A stretch of 64,000 bases of DNA from Pseudomonadota bacterium (GTDB lineage Bacteria > Pseudomonadota > Gammaproteobacteria > UBA5335), in NCBI GenBank assembly GCA_002862435.1, contig PKDC01000052.1:1-64000 (forward strand), in the 5' to 3' direction. Below, piece after piece: positions 1-6,883 of the stretch (positions are counted from its first letter, which is position 1; the number at the start of each line of letters is the position of its first letter). Under the pieces are notes generated by a model. It did no database searches, was not told where the DNA came from, and saw nothing but the letters and a program-made list of their open reading frames with translations. The translations under genes were made by a program, and so were the position numbers.

Positions 1-569
1 CGCTCCGTGGCATCCTCGGGCTTGCAGTGGAGTCCCGGGCCCCGGCGGAGGACCCCTTCGCGGAGCCGGAGGTCCGGGGCAAGGTTGAGGCCCTGTTGGA
101 GAAGCGGGAGCCGGGATCCAGCGTGGCGATGCCTTCAACGCTGACGGCGCGCCAGCGTGGCCCGGATTGGGTGTATACCTACCTCAAATCCTTCTATCTC
201 GATCCCGCAAAACCGACTGGTGTCAACAACCTGGTCTTCAAGGATGTGGGCATGCCCCATGTGCTGTGGGAATTGCAGGGCTGGCAGGCGCTGAAATCGG
301 CTGACGGGCATGCGGCTCCTGCCGAACATGGAACAGATGGGGCGCATGATGCGGGGGCCGAGTCGCCCTTCGAGCAGGTGACCCCCGGTCGCTTGACCCC
401 TGAGGAATATGATCGCAGCGTGCGGGACTTGGTGGCCTACATGAGTTATGTGGCCGAGCCGATCCAGCTCAAGCGCACGCGGGTGGGCATCTGGGTCCTC
501 CTGTTCCTGGCGGTGTTTGGCGTGTTCGCCTACCTGTTGAAGAAAGAGTATTGGAAGGATGTCCATTGA
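1..569 (+). CDS. petC: Cytochrome c1 of the bc1 complex, C-terminal part (5' end outside window)
   Basis: This is the tail of the membrane-anchored c-type cytochrome of ubiquinol:cytochrome c reductase, which passes electrons from the Rieske protein to soluble cytochrome c. The reading frame is open from position 3, so the CXXCH haem site lies upstream of the window. The block GPDWVYTYLKSFY, then NNLVFKDVGMPHVLW, is typical of the family; the Met in GMPH (codon 252-254) is the expected axial haem ligand. One C-terminal transmembrane helix (about 483-540) is followed by the basic end KKEYWKDVH, the usual cytochrome c1 anchor. The segment before GPDW lacks the usual PPDLS-type motif, so that part is divergent. 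The next gene, sspA, follows bc1 genes in many Gammaproteobacteria. Confidence 0.88.
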   Translation, partial: LRGILGLAVESRAPAEDPFAEPEVRGKVEALLEKREPGSSVAMPSTLTARQRGPDWVYTYLKSFYLDPAKPTGVNNLVFKDVGMPHVLWELQGWQALKSADGHAAPAEHGTDGAHDAGAESPFEQVTPGRLTPEEYDRSVRDLVAYMSYVAEPIQLKRTRVGIWVLLFLAVFGVFAYLLKKEYWKDVH

Positions 570-669
570 GGGATATTGCTGCCCGTCATGGACGTAGATC
601 TTCCTGTGGCAGGGGGGCTGCTGCCGTGGCTCCCGCGCACTCCCTGATCCGTCGTTGAGGAAGCGCGCC

Positions 670-1305
670 ATGGGCCCAGTCGTGTCCCGTCGCTCAGTCA
701 TGACCCTGTTTTCGAAGGCCGATTGCCCGGATTGCCATCGGGTGCGCATGGTCCTGGCTGAAAAGGGCGTGAACTGCGAGGTGGTCTACCCAGACCCCGT
801 GCGGATTCAGGAAGACCTCTTGGATCTCAATCCTTATGGCAGCGTACCCACCTTGGTCGATCGCGATCTGGTGCTCTATGACGGCCGGATCATCCTCGAA
901 TACCTGGACGAGCGATTTCCCCATCCGCCCCTGATGCCGGTCGATCCGGCATCTCGCGCCCGCTTTCGCATCGCCATGTTGCGCATGGAACGGGACTGGT
1001 ACGCGCTGATTGCAGCAATTGATGCGCCCGGCGAAAAAACCCGCCCGGCACTGCTCAAGCAGTTATTGGCGTCCTTGCTCCAGACCCAGCCCTTGTTTGC
1101 CAATCCGCCTTACTTTCTGGGCCAGGACTTTTCCCTGGTCGATGTCACCATGGCGCCCCTGCTGTGGCGTCTGCCGCATTGCGGGATCGAGCTGACGCCC
1201 CAGGCTGCTGCGTTGCGGGATTATGCCGAGCGGCTGTTCCAGCGACCGGCGTTTGCCCGCAGCCTGTCGCCGCAGGAAAGCGCCATGCGGCCCCTTTCCC
1301 CCTGA
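670..1305 (+). CDS. sspA: Stringent starvation protein A
   Basis: SspA is a GST-fold protein without transferase activity that binds RNA polymerase and alters transcription under starvation and acid stress. The 211-residue product has the family pattern RSVMTLFS near the N-terminus, then NPYGSVPTLVDRD, YLDERFPHPPLMPV and APLLWRLPHCGIE, the last two nearly invariant. I chose ATG 670 because GAGGAA sits about 8 bases before it; an in-frame TTG at 655 is less likely. A CPDC motif (Cys19, Cys22) lies where a redox-active GST would carry its catalytic residue, whereas the E. coli protein has no such pair. It is followed 13 bp later by sspB, the standard pair, so both are probably cotranscribed. 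Confidence 0.95.
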   Translation: MGPVVSRRSVMTLFSKADCPDCHRVRMVLAEKGVNCEVVYPDPVRIQEDLLDLNPYGSVPTLVDRDLVLYDGRIILEYLDERFPHPPLMPVDPASRARFRIAMLRMERDWYALIAAIDAPGEKTRPALLKQLLASLLQTQPLFANPPYFLGQDFSLVDVTMAPLLWRLPHCGIELTPQAAALRDYAERLFQRPAFARSLSPQESAMRPLSP

Positions 1306-1318
1306 GGCATTGGTCGTC

Positions 1319-1714
1319 ATGCGTTCCCGTAAGCCCTATCTCCTGCGCGCCATCCATGAATGGATTTGTGACAGTGGGATGACCCCTCATGCGCTGGTCG
1401 ACTGTAATCAACCCGGCGTCCAGGTTCCCCCGGAGGTGATCAAGGACGGACAGGTGGTTCTCAATCTGTCGCCGATGGCCGTTCACAACCTGGCCCTGAC
1501 CAATGAGTTCGTGGGGTTCTCAGCCCGATTTGGCGGGCAGGTGCGTCAGGTGAGCTTCCCGCCGACCGCCGTGCTGGCGATCTACGCCAAGGAAAACGGC
1601 CAGGGCCTGATGTTCGGGGAGGCGGATGACGGCGACGATCCGCCGCCGGAGCAGCCTCCCACCGATGCTTCCAAGGGTGGGGGTGCTCGACCGCGGCTCA
1701 GTGTGGTGAAGTAG
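1319..1714 (+). CDS. sspB: ClpXP adaptor protein SspB
   Basis: SspB tethers ssrA-tagged products of stalled ribosomes, and some other substrates, to ClpXP protease. The 131-residue product shows RKPYLLRAIHEW at the N-terminus, PGVQVP, and FSARFGGQVRQVS followed by VLAIYAKENGQG, which forms the peptide-binding fold. An acidic, proline-rich linker (about 105-120) leads to the C-terminal RPRLSVVK, equivalent to the RPxLRVVK ClpX-docking tail of E. coli SspB. ATG 1319 was chosen because homology starts there; longer forms run into sspA. No strong Shine-Dalgarno sequence is visible, so translation may be coupled to sspA. Confidence 0.95.
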   Translation: MRSRKPYLLRAIHEWICDSGMTPHALVDCNQPGVQVPPEVIKDGQVVLNLSPMAVHNLALTNEFVGFSARFGGQVRQVSFPPTAVLAIYAKENGQGLMFGEADDGDDPPPEQPPTDASKGGGARPRLSVVK

Positions 1715-1751
1715 GCGCCGCTTGATGCGTGCAGGGGAACATCAACCCCCT

Positions 1752-2114
1752 TCAGCCGTCCGCGCCAAAGGCATTGGGTATCCATTTGATGCGCGCTTCG
1801 GGGAGCTTGCCCTGCAGAGACACCACATCGAAGCGCATGGGGCGTGCGGCGTGCCGGGGGTGATGCAGTAGGTAGGTGCGGGCAGCCAGCAGCAGGCGTT
1901 TTTGTTTGCTTGCAGTGACCGTTTCCTCCGGCGTCCCGAAATCGGCGCTTGCGCGGTGGCGAACTTCGACGAACACCAGCATCCCCGAGCCTTCCATGAC
2001 CAGATCCAGCTCCCCGCCCCGACATCGATAATTGCGTGCCAACAGCGCAAGCCCGTGCGCCTGCAGATAAGCCAGTGCCTGCTCTTCAGCCCACGCGCCT
2101 TGATTGGCTGTCAT
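1752..2114 (-). CDS. yraN: YraN family (UPF0102) nuclease-fold protein
   Basis: This 120-residue protein belongs to the YraN family, small proteins with a restriction-endonuclease-like fold whose cellular role is not settled. Visible hallmarks are GAWAEEQALAYLQAHG, then ARNYRCRGGELDLV and VFVEVRHRASADFG; the E-LD-EVR residues form the PD-(D/E)XK-like core. A Lys/Arg-rich stretch ending in ARTYLL follows. Its ATG overlaps the lpoA stop by 4 bp (tcat at 2111-2114 on the plus strand), so the two are translationally coupled. It converges on sspB with 37 bp between them and no clear terminator. Confidence 0.92.
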   Translation of the reverse strand: MTANQGAWAEEQALAYLQAHGLALLARNYRCRGGELDLVMEGSGMLVFVEVRHRASADFGTPEETVTASKQKRLLLAARTYLLHHPRHAARPMRFDVVSLQGKLPEARIKWIPNAFGADG

Positions 2115-3601
2115 GGAGCGGCCATCGACGCCGGTTCATCGGCTGGCAATCCGGGTACCACTCGCCCATTGGCGAAATAGGCCCAGGGCAGGTCGTGACG
2201 TTCTATGCGCCCGTCCGGTGTCATGGACAGCATGCCCGTTGCCCCCGCCAGATGCAGTTCCTGCAGGGCGGGATTGGCGGCCAATTGTTGCCAGATGTGA
2301 TAGGCATCGAAGCCGAAGGCCTGCATGCGCGCGAACGCGGGATCAACGGCCATTTGCGCTCCCTGGTTCGCCGAGAGTAGCCAGGGCATTTCCGGGAAAC
2401 GCACGGCATCCAGATCCAGGTCGGCTACCCCGTCATGGGTTCCGGCATCAATCGCGGAGGTGGCGTAGATGGGCAGGTTGCCGGCGCCCACGAAACGGAT
2501 CTGGGGGCGCAGCAGGCGCGCTTGGGGTGCAAAGGCAGCCAGAAAGAGCATGTCCGCATCGCTCGCGCCGGCCCACCCTTGCCTCAGCGGCGCCTGGAAA
2601 TCGGATTCGGTGGGCGCGTAGCGGGTAGTGTGGCGTATCCGGCCACCGCGGGCGGTGAAAGCGCTGTCAAAGGCCATCAGCAGGCGCTCTCCCCATTCGT
2701 TGCGGGGGATGACGACCCAGGCCTGTCGACGGCCGCTGGCCAGAGCTTGTTGGGCCACAGTGCGTGCCTCGTCCTCGGGCGGTAATCCGAACTGGACCAG
2801 TCCGGCCCGGGTGACATCCGCTCGATTCAAGGCCAGCATCGGCAAGTTGACGGGAACTGCCCGCACCACCGCCTCAACCGCCGGCTTGTCCAGGGGGCCG
2901 ATGAGCGCGCGGGCGCCGACCGCCAGCGCCTGATTCGCTGCGGCGGTCGCGCTGGCAGGTTGATCCCCGATGGGGAAGAATTTCAGCGTGGGTCGTTGTT
3001 CCGGCGCCTGCTCCAGATAGGCTCGCAGGATTCCGTCCTGAATGGCCCGGCCGGCGCTCCCCAAGCGGCCCTCGGTGGGCAGCAGCAGGGCGATGACCGT
3101 CCCCTCGCTGGGGCCGGGCGTGAAGTATGCCGCAGGATTTGCGGTTAGCGGCGCATCCTTCCTCGGTGCTTGGATCAGTGCTTGCGCTTGGGATAGGCGC
3201 GCCAGCGCCTCCAGGCGTCGTGACTCCATTGGTGGAGGAAGCGATCCAGCTGCCCGCTCCAGCCAGCGTCGGGCCTCCTCAGGACGCTGCTGGGCCAGTC
3301 GGATTTCCCCCATCAGCAGGGCGTAGCGGGCCTGCTGATCTGCCGTTCCGGGGGTCTCGGCCAGTGCTTCCAGCACCTGGGCCGCGCGCTGGATTTCCTG
3401 CTTATGCAGCCAGCCCTGTGCTGCCGCCACTCCCGCTTCGATGCGGGCATCGCCCGTGGCGGTGTCGAAAGCGGCTTGCTGAATCCAGGGGTCTGGGTCG
3501 GCACCCGCAGCGGTTTGTGCGGTTTGCGGTTGCAGGGTGGAGGGTGGCGTGCATGCGGTCAGCACCGTCATCATGGCCAAAGACACGGCCAGGCGGATCA
3601 T
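2111..3601 (-). CDS. lpoA: LppC/LpoA family lipoprotein, penicillin-binding protein activator
   Basis: LpoA is an outer-membrane lipoprotein that reaches through peptidoglycan to stimulate the class A synthase PBP1A. The product is 496 residues when started at ATG 3601, which gives a lipoprotein signal ending in the lipobox LTAC (Cys17); an upstream in-frame start would bury the signal. The N-terminal third is TPR-like and rich in Ala, Arg and Gln (for example ARYALLMGEIRLAQQRPEEA). The C-terminal half has a periplasmic-binding-protein fold with TVIALLLPTEGRLGSAGRAI and GARALIGPLDKPAVEAV. It is divergent from rsmI and coupled to yraN, the usual gammaproteobacterial order. Confidence 0.92.
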   Translation of the reverse strand: MIRLAVSLAMMTVLTACTPPSTLQPQTAQTAAGADPDPWIQQAAFDTATGDARIEAGVAAAQGWLHKQEIQRAAQVLEALAETPGTADQQARYALLMGEIRLAQQRPEEARRWLERAAGSLPPPMESRRLEALARLSQAQALIQAPRKDAPLTANPAAYFTPGPSEGTVIALLLPTEGRLGSAGRAIQDGILRAYLEQAPEQRPTLKFFPIGDQPASATAAANQALAVGARALIGPLDKPAVEAVVRAVPVNLPMLALNRADVTRAGLVQFGLPPEDEARTVAQQALASGRRQAWVVIPRNEWGERLLMAFDSAFTARGGRIRHTTRYAPTESDFQAPLRQGWAGASDADMLFLAAFAPQARLLRPQIRFVGAGNLPIYATSAIDAGTHDGVADLDLDAVRFPEMPWLLSANQGAQMAVDPAFARMQAFGFDAYHIWQQLAANPALQELHLAGATGMLSMTPDGRIERHDLPWAYFANGRVVPGLPADEPASMAAP

Positions 3602-3683
3602 GCGGTTACGCAGTGCGAGCCACGGTGGAGGGCAGGGGGTGAGGGGTTCGCAATGCGGTTTTTCCATGTGCGAGGAGTATCCG

Positions 3684-4571
3684 GTGAGGGAAGAAGAGGT
3701 GTCAACGCAGACTGGGGAAGTGGCGCCCGGCGTGCTCTATGTGGTGGCCACCCCGATTGGCCACCTGGGGGATCTTTCCTCACGCGCCCTGGCGGTATTG
3801 GGCGCGGTGGACCTGATCGCCGCCGAGGACACCCGCCATACCCGCGCGCTGCTGACCCATTTTGGTGTTCAAAAGCCGCTGGTGTCCCTGCATGAGCATA
3901 ACGAAAGCCGGCAGTTGGAGATGCTGCTGTCGCGCTTGGGCGAAGGAGCGGCGGTCGCCCTGGTGAGCGATGCCGGCACGCCGCTGATCAGTGATCCGGG
4001 TTACGGACTGGTCAACGCGGCGCTCGCAGCGGGCATTCGTCTCAGTCCAATTCCCGGGCCTTGTGCGGGCATTGCAGCGCTTTCGGTGAGTGGCCTGCCG
4101 ACGGATCGTTTTGTGTTCGAAGGTTTTTTGCCGCCCCGCGCCGCTGCGCGTCAGAGCCGGCTCAGGCAGCTCGCTCAAGAGACTCGCACCTTGGTGTTTT
4201 ATGAATCTCCCCGGCGGCTGGTGGATACCGTCGCGGATATGGTTCTGGTGTTGGGCGCGACGCGTCCGGCCTGTATCGGACGCGAACTGACCAAGCGCTT
4301 TGAAACCTTCTATCGCGGCACATTGGAGCAGTTGCAGGCGGAATTCGCCGCTCAGCCGGATGCCTTGCGTGGGGAGTGCGTGCTGATGGTGGCCGGTGCC
4401 GCGCCGTCGAATCTGGATCTTTCTGCGGTCAGTCCCGAGGCCGCGGGCGTGCTGGCGGATCTGGTTAGCCAGTTACCCGCCTCACAGGCCGCCCGCCTCA
4501 TGGATCGCTGGTTTGGTGGTGGCCGTGCCCACTGGTATGCGCGCGCAATCGCCCTGCGCGGTGGAGAATGA
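3684..4571 (+). CDS. rsmI: 16S rRNA (cytidine(1402)-2'-O)-methyltransferase RsmI
   Basis: RsmI uses S-adenosylmethionine to 2'-O-methylate C1402 in the decoding centre of 16S rRNA. The product has the tetrapyrrole-methylase fold: LYVVATPIGHLGDLSSRAL, then DLIAAEDTRHTRALL, LVSDAGTPLISDPGYGLV, IPGPCAGIAALSVSGLP, FYESPRRL and CIGRELTKRFET. I prefer GTG 3684 (295 residues), preceded by GAGGAG with six-base spacing; GTG 3699 and ATG 3666 remain possible. The frame extends upstream into lpoA, but that extension is not conserved. Its stop codon (4569-4571) lies just before the rnpB -10 element, so the rnpB promoter is embedded in the end of this gene. Confidence 0.94.
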   Translation: MREEEVSTQTGEVAPGVLYVVATPIGHLGDLSSRALAVLGAVDLIAAEDTRHTRALLTHFGVQKPLVSLHEHNESRQLEMLLSRLGEGAAVALVSDAGTPLISDPGYGLVNAALAAGIRLSPIPGPCAGIAALSVSGLPTDRFVFEGFLPPRAAARQSRLRQLAQETRTLVFYESPRRLVDTVADMVLVLGATRPACIGRELTKRFETFYRGTLEQLQAEFAAQPDALRGECVLMVAGAAPSNLDLSAVSPEAAGVLADLVSQLPASQAARLMDRWFGGGRAHWYARAIALRGGE

Positions 4572-4573
4572 AA

Positions 4574-4579
4574 TATAAT
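4574..4579 (+). promoter_or_regulatory. -10 element of the rnpB promoter
   Basis: A perfect TATAAT lies seven bases before the expected 5' end of RNase P RNA, a normal -10 to start-site distance. The sequence 17 bases upstream (GCCCTG) is a poor match to TTGACA, so the -35 is weak or spaced differently. Confidence 0.75.
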
Positions 4580-4585
4580 GGCAAC

Positions 4586-4960
4586 GGAGTCGGCCAGGCA
4601 GTCGCTCTTTCGGCCGTCATGGCGGAAAGGGAGGAAAGTCCGGGCTCCATAGGGCGGGATGCCAGGTAATGCCTGGGCGGCGCGAGCCGACGGAAAGTGC
4701 CACAGAAAATAAACCGCCGACGGCTTTCGGGCCGGGCAAGGGTGAAACGGTGCGGTAAGAGCGCACCGCGCTGGTGGCAACACGCAGCGGCACGGTAAAC
4801 CCCATCCGGAGCAAGATCGAATAGGGGAACACAGGGCCTTCGAGTCCGGCGCGCGGCCCGTGCGCTGTTCCCGGGTGGATCGCTCGAGGTGCGCGGTGAC
4901 GTGCATCCCAGATGAATGACTGTCCACGACAGAACCCGGCTTATCGGCCGGCTCCCTCTT
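4586..4960 (+). ncRNA. rnpB: RNase P RNA (type A)
   Basis: This is the catalytic RNA that trims tRNA 5' leaders. Helix P1 forms between 4586-4595 and 4946-4955. The conserved core follows the bacterial order: GAGGAAAGTCCGGGCTCC near 4630, then ATAGGGCGGGATGCCAGGTA, AAACCGCC, GGGTGAAACGGTGCGGTAAG, AGAGCGCACCGC, GGCACGGTAAACCCCA, AATAGGGGAACA, and near the 3' end GATGAATGACTGTCC, ACGACAGAACCCGGCTTATC. The length, about 375 nt, and layout match E. coli M1 RNA. The exact 3' end is set by P1 pairing and is uncertain by a few bases. Confidence 0.97.
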
Positions 4961-5033
4961 ACACCCCCAGGGTCCCGCGAAAGTCCAAGTCTTGATGTTT
5001 TTCTTTACCAGTTTTCGCTAATGGGCTGATTCA

Positions 5034-5081
5034 AAAAGGCTGCCGCTACCCGTCTCGACGGCGGTGCGGCAGTGCTTTTTT
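5034..5081 (+). terminator. Rho-independent terminator downstream of rnpB
   Basis: CTGCCGC (5040-5046) pairs with GCGGCAG (5066-5072). Flanking A and T tracts extend the stem, and a run of T residues follows. It lies between rnpB and the mraZ promoter, so it should end the rnpB precursor and insulate the dcw cluster. The A-tract on the left could also let it work on the minus strand. Confidence 0.8.
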
Positions 5082-5141
5082 CCTTCGCGTAAGCATTTGT
5101 AATCAAAGCCAAAATCATTTCCCTGAAACCTCCTTTTTTGC

Positions 5142-5170
5142 TTGACAGCGCGAGCCTGGAATTCCATAGT
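5142..5170 (+). promoter_or_regulatory. Promoter of the dcw cluster (Pmra)
   Basis: A perfect -35 hexamer TTGACA (5142-5147) is followed by 17 bases and CATAGT (5165-5170), a 4/6 match to the -10 consensus. Transcription should begin near 5177, directly upstream of the repeated MraZ boxes. It is the best sigma-70 promoter I can see in front of the cell-division cluster. Confidence 0.75.
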
Positions 5171-5180
5171 GTGTTCGTGG

Positions 5181-5215
5181 TGGAGAATTGTGGCGGAAAG
5201 TGGCGAATTGGGGGC
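5181..5215 (+). promoter_or_regulatory. MraZ operator: four boxes at 10-bp period
   Basis: TGGAG (5181), TGGCG (5191), TGGCG (5201) and GGGGC (5211) recur exactly every ten bases, with five-base spacers AATTG, GAAAG and AATTG. MraZ of E. coli is known to bind tandem TGGGN boxes with five-base spacers in the same place and to repress its own operon. Here the boxes lie between the -10 element and the mraZ start codon, so repression would block early transcription. Confidence 0.8.
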
Positions 5216-5225
5216 GATAGACGAC

Positions 5226-5681
5226 GTGTTCAGGGGGGCCAGCCAGGTAGCGATCGACGGCAAGGGCCGGATGGCGATTCCAGCGCGCTATCGGGATCCC
5301 CTGACGGCGGCCTGTGAAGGCCAGATGGTGGTGACGGTTGATCGTGAGCAATGCCTGCTGGTGTATCCACTGCCGGCATGGGAGGCGGTGGAAACGGATC
5401 TGATCCGCTTGGCGAATCTGGATCCTCGGGCCCGTCAACTCCAGCGCTTCCTGATGGGCTACGCCACCGAGATCGTGATGGATGGCCAGGGTCGACTCCA
5501 GCTGACCCCGCCGCTGCGCAAATTCGCTCATTTGGAGTCCCGTGCCATGCTCATCGGTCAAGGCCACAAGTTTGAGCTGTGGGCCGAGGAGCGCTGGGAG
5601 CAGAACCAGACCGACTGGCTCGCCGGCCCGAAAGAAGGGCTTGGTGAAATGCCCGCCGCGCTTCAGAACCTGACGATCTGA
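5226..5681 (+). CDS. mraZ: Transcriptional regulator MraZ
   Basis: MraZ is a ring-forming DNA-binding protein of the AbrB/SpoVT fold that represses the dcw promoter. The 151-residue product carries two MraZ repeats: VFRGASQVAIDGKGRMAIP at the N-terminus and MDGQGRLQLTPPLRKFA in the second half. LYPLPAWEAVE, RFLMGYATE and KFELWAEERW match the E. coli protein in order. I chose GTG 5226 because FRGA is the family N-terminus; the in-frame TTG at 5142 is the -35 hexamer and cannot start translation. A GGGGG run 11 bases upstream is the only Shine-Dalgarno candidate and belongs to the fourth operator box, so repression and translation signals overlap. Confidence 0.93.
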   Translation: MFRGASQVAIDGKGRMAIPARYRDPLTAACEGQMVVTVDREQCLLVYPLPAWEAVETDLIRLANLDPRARQLQRFLMGYATEIVMDGQGRLQLTPPLRKFAHLESRAMLIGQGHKFELWAEERWEQNQTDWLAGPKEGLGEMPAALQNLTI

Positions 5682-5693
5682 GGCGGCGGGAAC

Positions 5694-6611
5694 ATGGAAA
5701 CATTGCATCGGCCTGTTCTGCTGGCCGAGACGCTGGAGGCATTGGCGCCCCGCCCCGTCGGTCGCTATATCGACGGGACTTATGGCCGCGGTGGACATGC
5801 GGAACGTCTTTTGGATGCCTTGGGACCGGAGGGACAGCTCATGGTCGTGGATCGCGATCTACAGGCGGTGGCCCATGCCCAGGCGCGTTGGGCGCAGGAT
5901 TCCCGGGTGACGATTGTGCATGGCAATGTCGCGGATCTTGCGGGCTTGGTCATCGCAGCCGGCTGGGCTGAGGGTCTGGATGGCATTCTGTTCGACCTGG
6001 GCGTGTCTTCTCCTCAGATCGACAACCCCGAGCGCGGTTTCAGCTTCATGAACGACGGTCCGCTGGACATGCGGATGGACGTTTCCCGCGGCCCGAGCGC
6101 TGCCGAATGGCTGAATACGGCAGAGGAAGCCGAGTTGGCGCAGGTGCTGTGGGTCTTCGGAGAGGAACGTCATTCCCGCCGCATCGCCCGCCGCATCGTT
6201 GAAGCGCGCATCCAGCAGCCCCTGACCCGCACCCGCCAATTGGCCGATCTGGTTGCCCAGACCCTGCCGCGTGGCGAGCGCCACAAGCATCCGGCCACGC
6301 GCACCTTTCAGGCCGTGCGCATTTTCATCAATCGGGAACTGGAATCCCTGGAACGCGCCTTGGCCGCCGCCGTGAATCTTTTGGCGCTGGGTGGGCGGCT
6401 GGCAGTGATCAGTTTCCATTCCCTGGAAGATCGCATCGTCAAGCGCTTCATGCGCGCCGGCGTGCAGCCACCATCCGATCCGCTGGGATTCTTCACGCCC
6501 GAACCAACGCTGCGTTGGGTGGCGCGGCAGGTACGGCCCAGCGTGGCCGAATGCACCGAGAATCCGCGCGCGCGCAGCGCCACCCTGCGGGCCGTGGAGC
6601 GGTGCGCATGA
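5694..6611 (+). CDS. rsmH: 16S rRNA (cytosine(1402)-N4)-methyltransferase RsmH
   Basis: RsmH (MraW) N4-methylates C1402 of 16S rRNA, the same nucleotide that RsmI, encoded about 1.1 kb upstream, 2'-O-methylates. The 305-residue protein starts HRPVLLAETLEAL and has the SAM-binding DGTYGRGGHAERLL, then FDLGVSSPQIDNPERGFSF, PLDMRMD, ATRTFQAVRIFINRELE and AVISFHSLEDRIVKRFM, all family signatures. The C-terminal ENPRARSATLRAVER is also conserved. It starts 12 bp after mraZ and its stop overlaps the ftsL start (ATGA). Confidence 0.97.
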   Translation: METLHRPVLLAETLEALAPRPVGRYIDGTYGRGGHAERLLDALGPEGQLMVVDRDLQAVAHAQARWAQDSRVTIVHGNVADLAGLVIAAGWAEGLDGILFDLGVSSPQIDNPERGFSFMNDGPLDMRMDVSRGPSAAEWLNTAEEAELAQVLWVFGEERHSRRIARRIVEARIQQPLTRTRQLADLVAQTLPRGERHKHPATRTFQAVRIFINRELESLERALAAAVNLLALGGRLAVISFHSLEDRIVKRFMRAGVQPPSDPLGFFTPEPTLRWVARQVRPSVAECTENPRARSATLRAVERCA

Positions 6612-6883
6612 GGGGGGCCAGCATGACGCTCACCGCCCTGTTGGCGCTGGCCGTTTTCGGGAGCAGCCTGGGGCTGGTTTATGTGAAGTTCCAGAACCGG
6701 GAGCGGTGGTCCGAGGTGCAGCGCTTGCAGGAAGAGCGGGACGAACTGGAAGGAGAATGGAGTCGCCTGCAACTCGAACTCGCCGCCTGGGCGACAGCGC
6801 CACGCATCGAGCGGCTGGCGCGCGAGCGACTGGGGATGGTGACCCCTGCGCCCAAGGATATCGGGATCGTGCGCGATGAATAA
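6608..6883 (+). CDS. ftsL: Cell division protein FtsL
   Basis: FtsL is a small bitopic protein that joins FtsB and FtsQ in the divisome. The product is about 91 residues: a short cytoplasmic end, one transmembrane helix (LTALLALAVFGSSLGLVYV), then a periplasmic leucine-zipper-like segment (RWSEVQRLQEERDELEGEW, RLQLELAAWA), ending IERLARERLGMVTP, a family hallmark. ATG 6608 overlaps the rsmH stop by 4 bp; ATG 6623, with AGGGGGG upstream, is an alternative. Annotation here rests on topology, size and position more than on sequence identity. Confidence 0.9.
   Translation: MRGASMTLTALLALAVFGSSLGLVYVKFQNRERWSEVQRLQEERDELEGEWSRLQLELAAWATAPRIERLARERLGMVTPAPKDIGIVRDE

Noticed and set aside
3537..3683. 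Longer rsmI beginning inside lpoA
   Set aside because: The added residues do not resemble RsmI N-termini, and a good ribosome site is placed before GTG 3684.
5142..5225. mraZ start at TTG 5142
   Set aside because: Those bases are the -35 hexamer; the extra residues are not conserved and would lie upstream of the transcript start.
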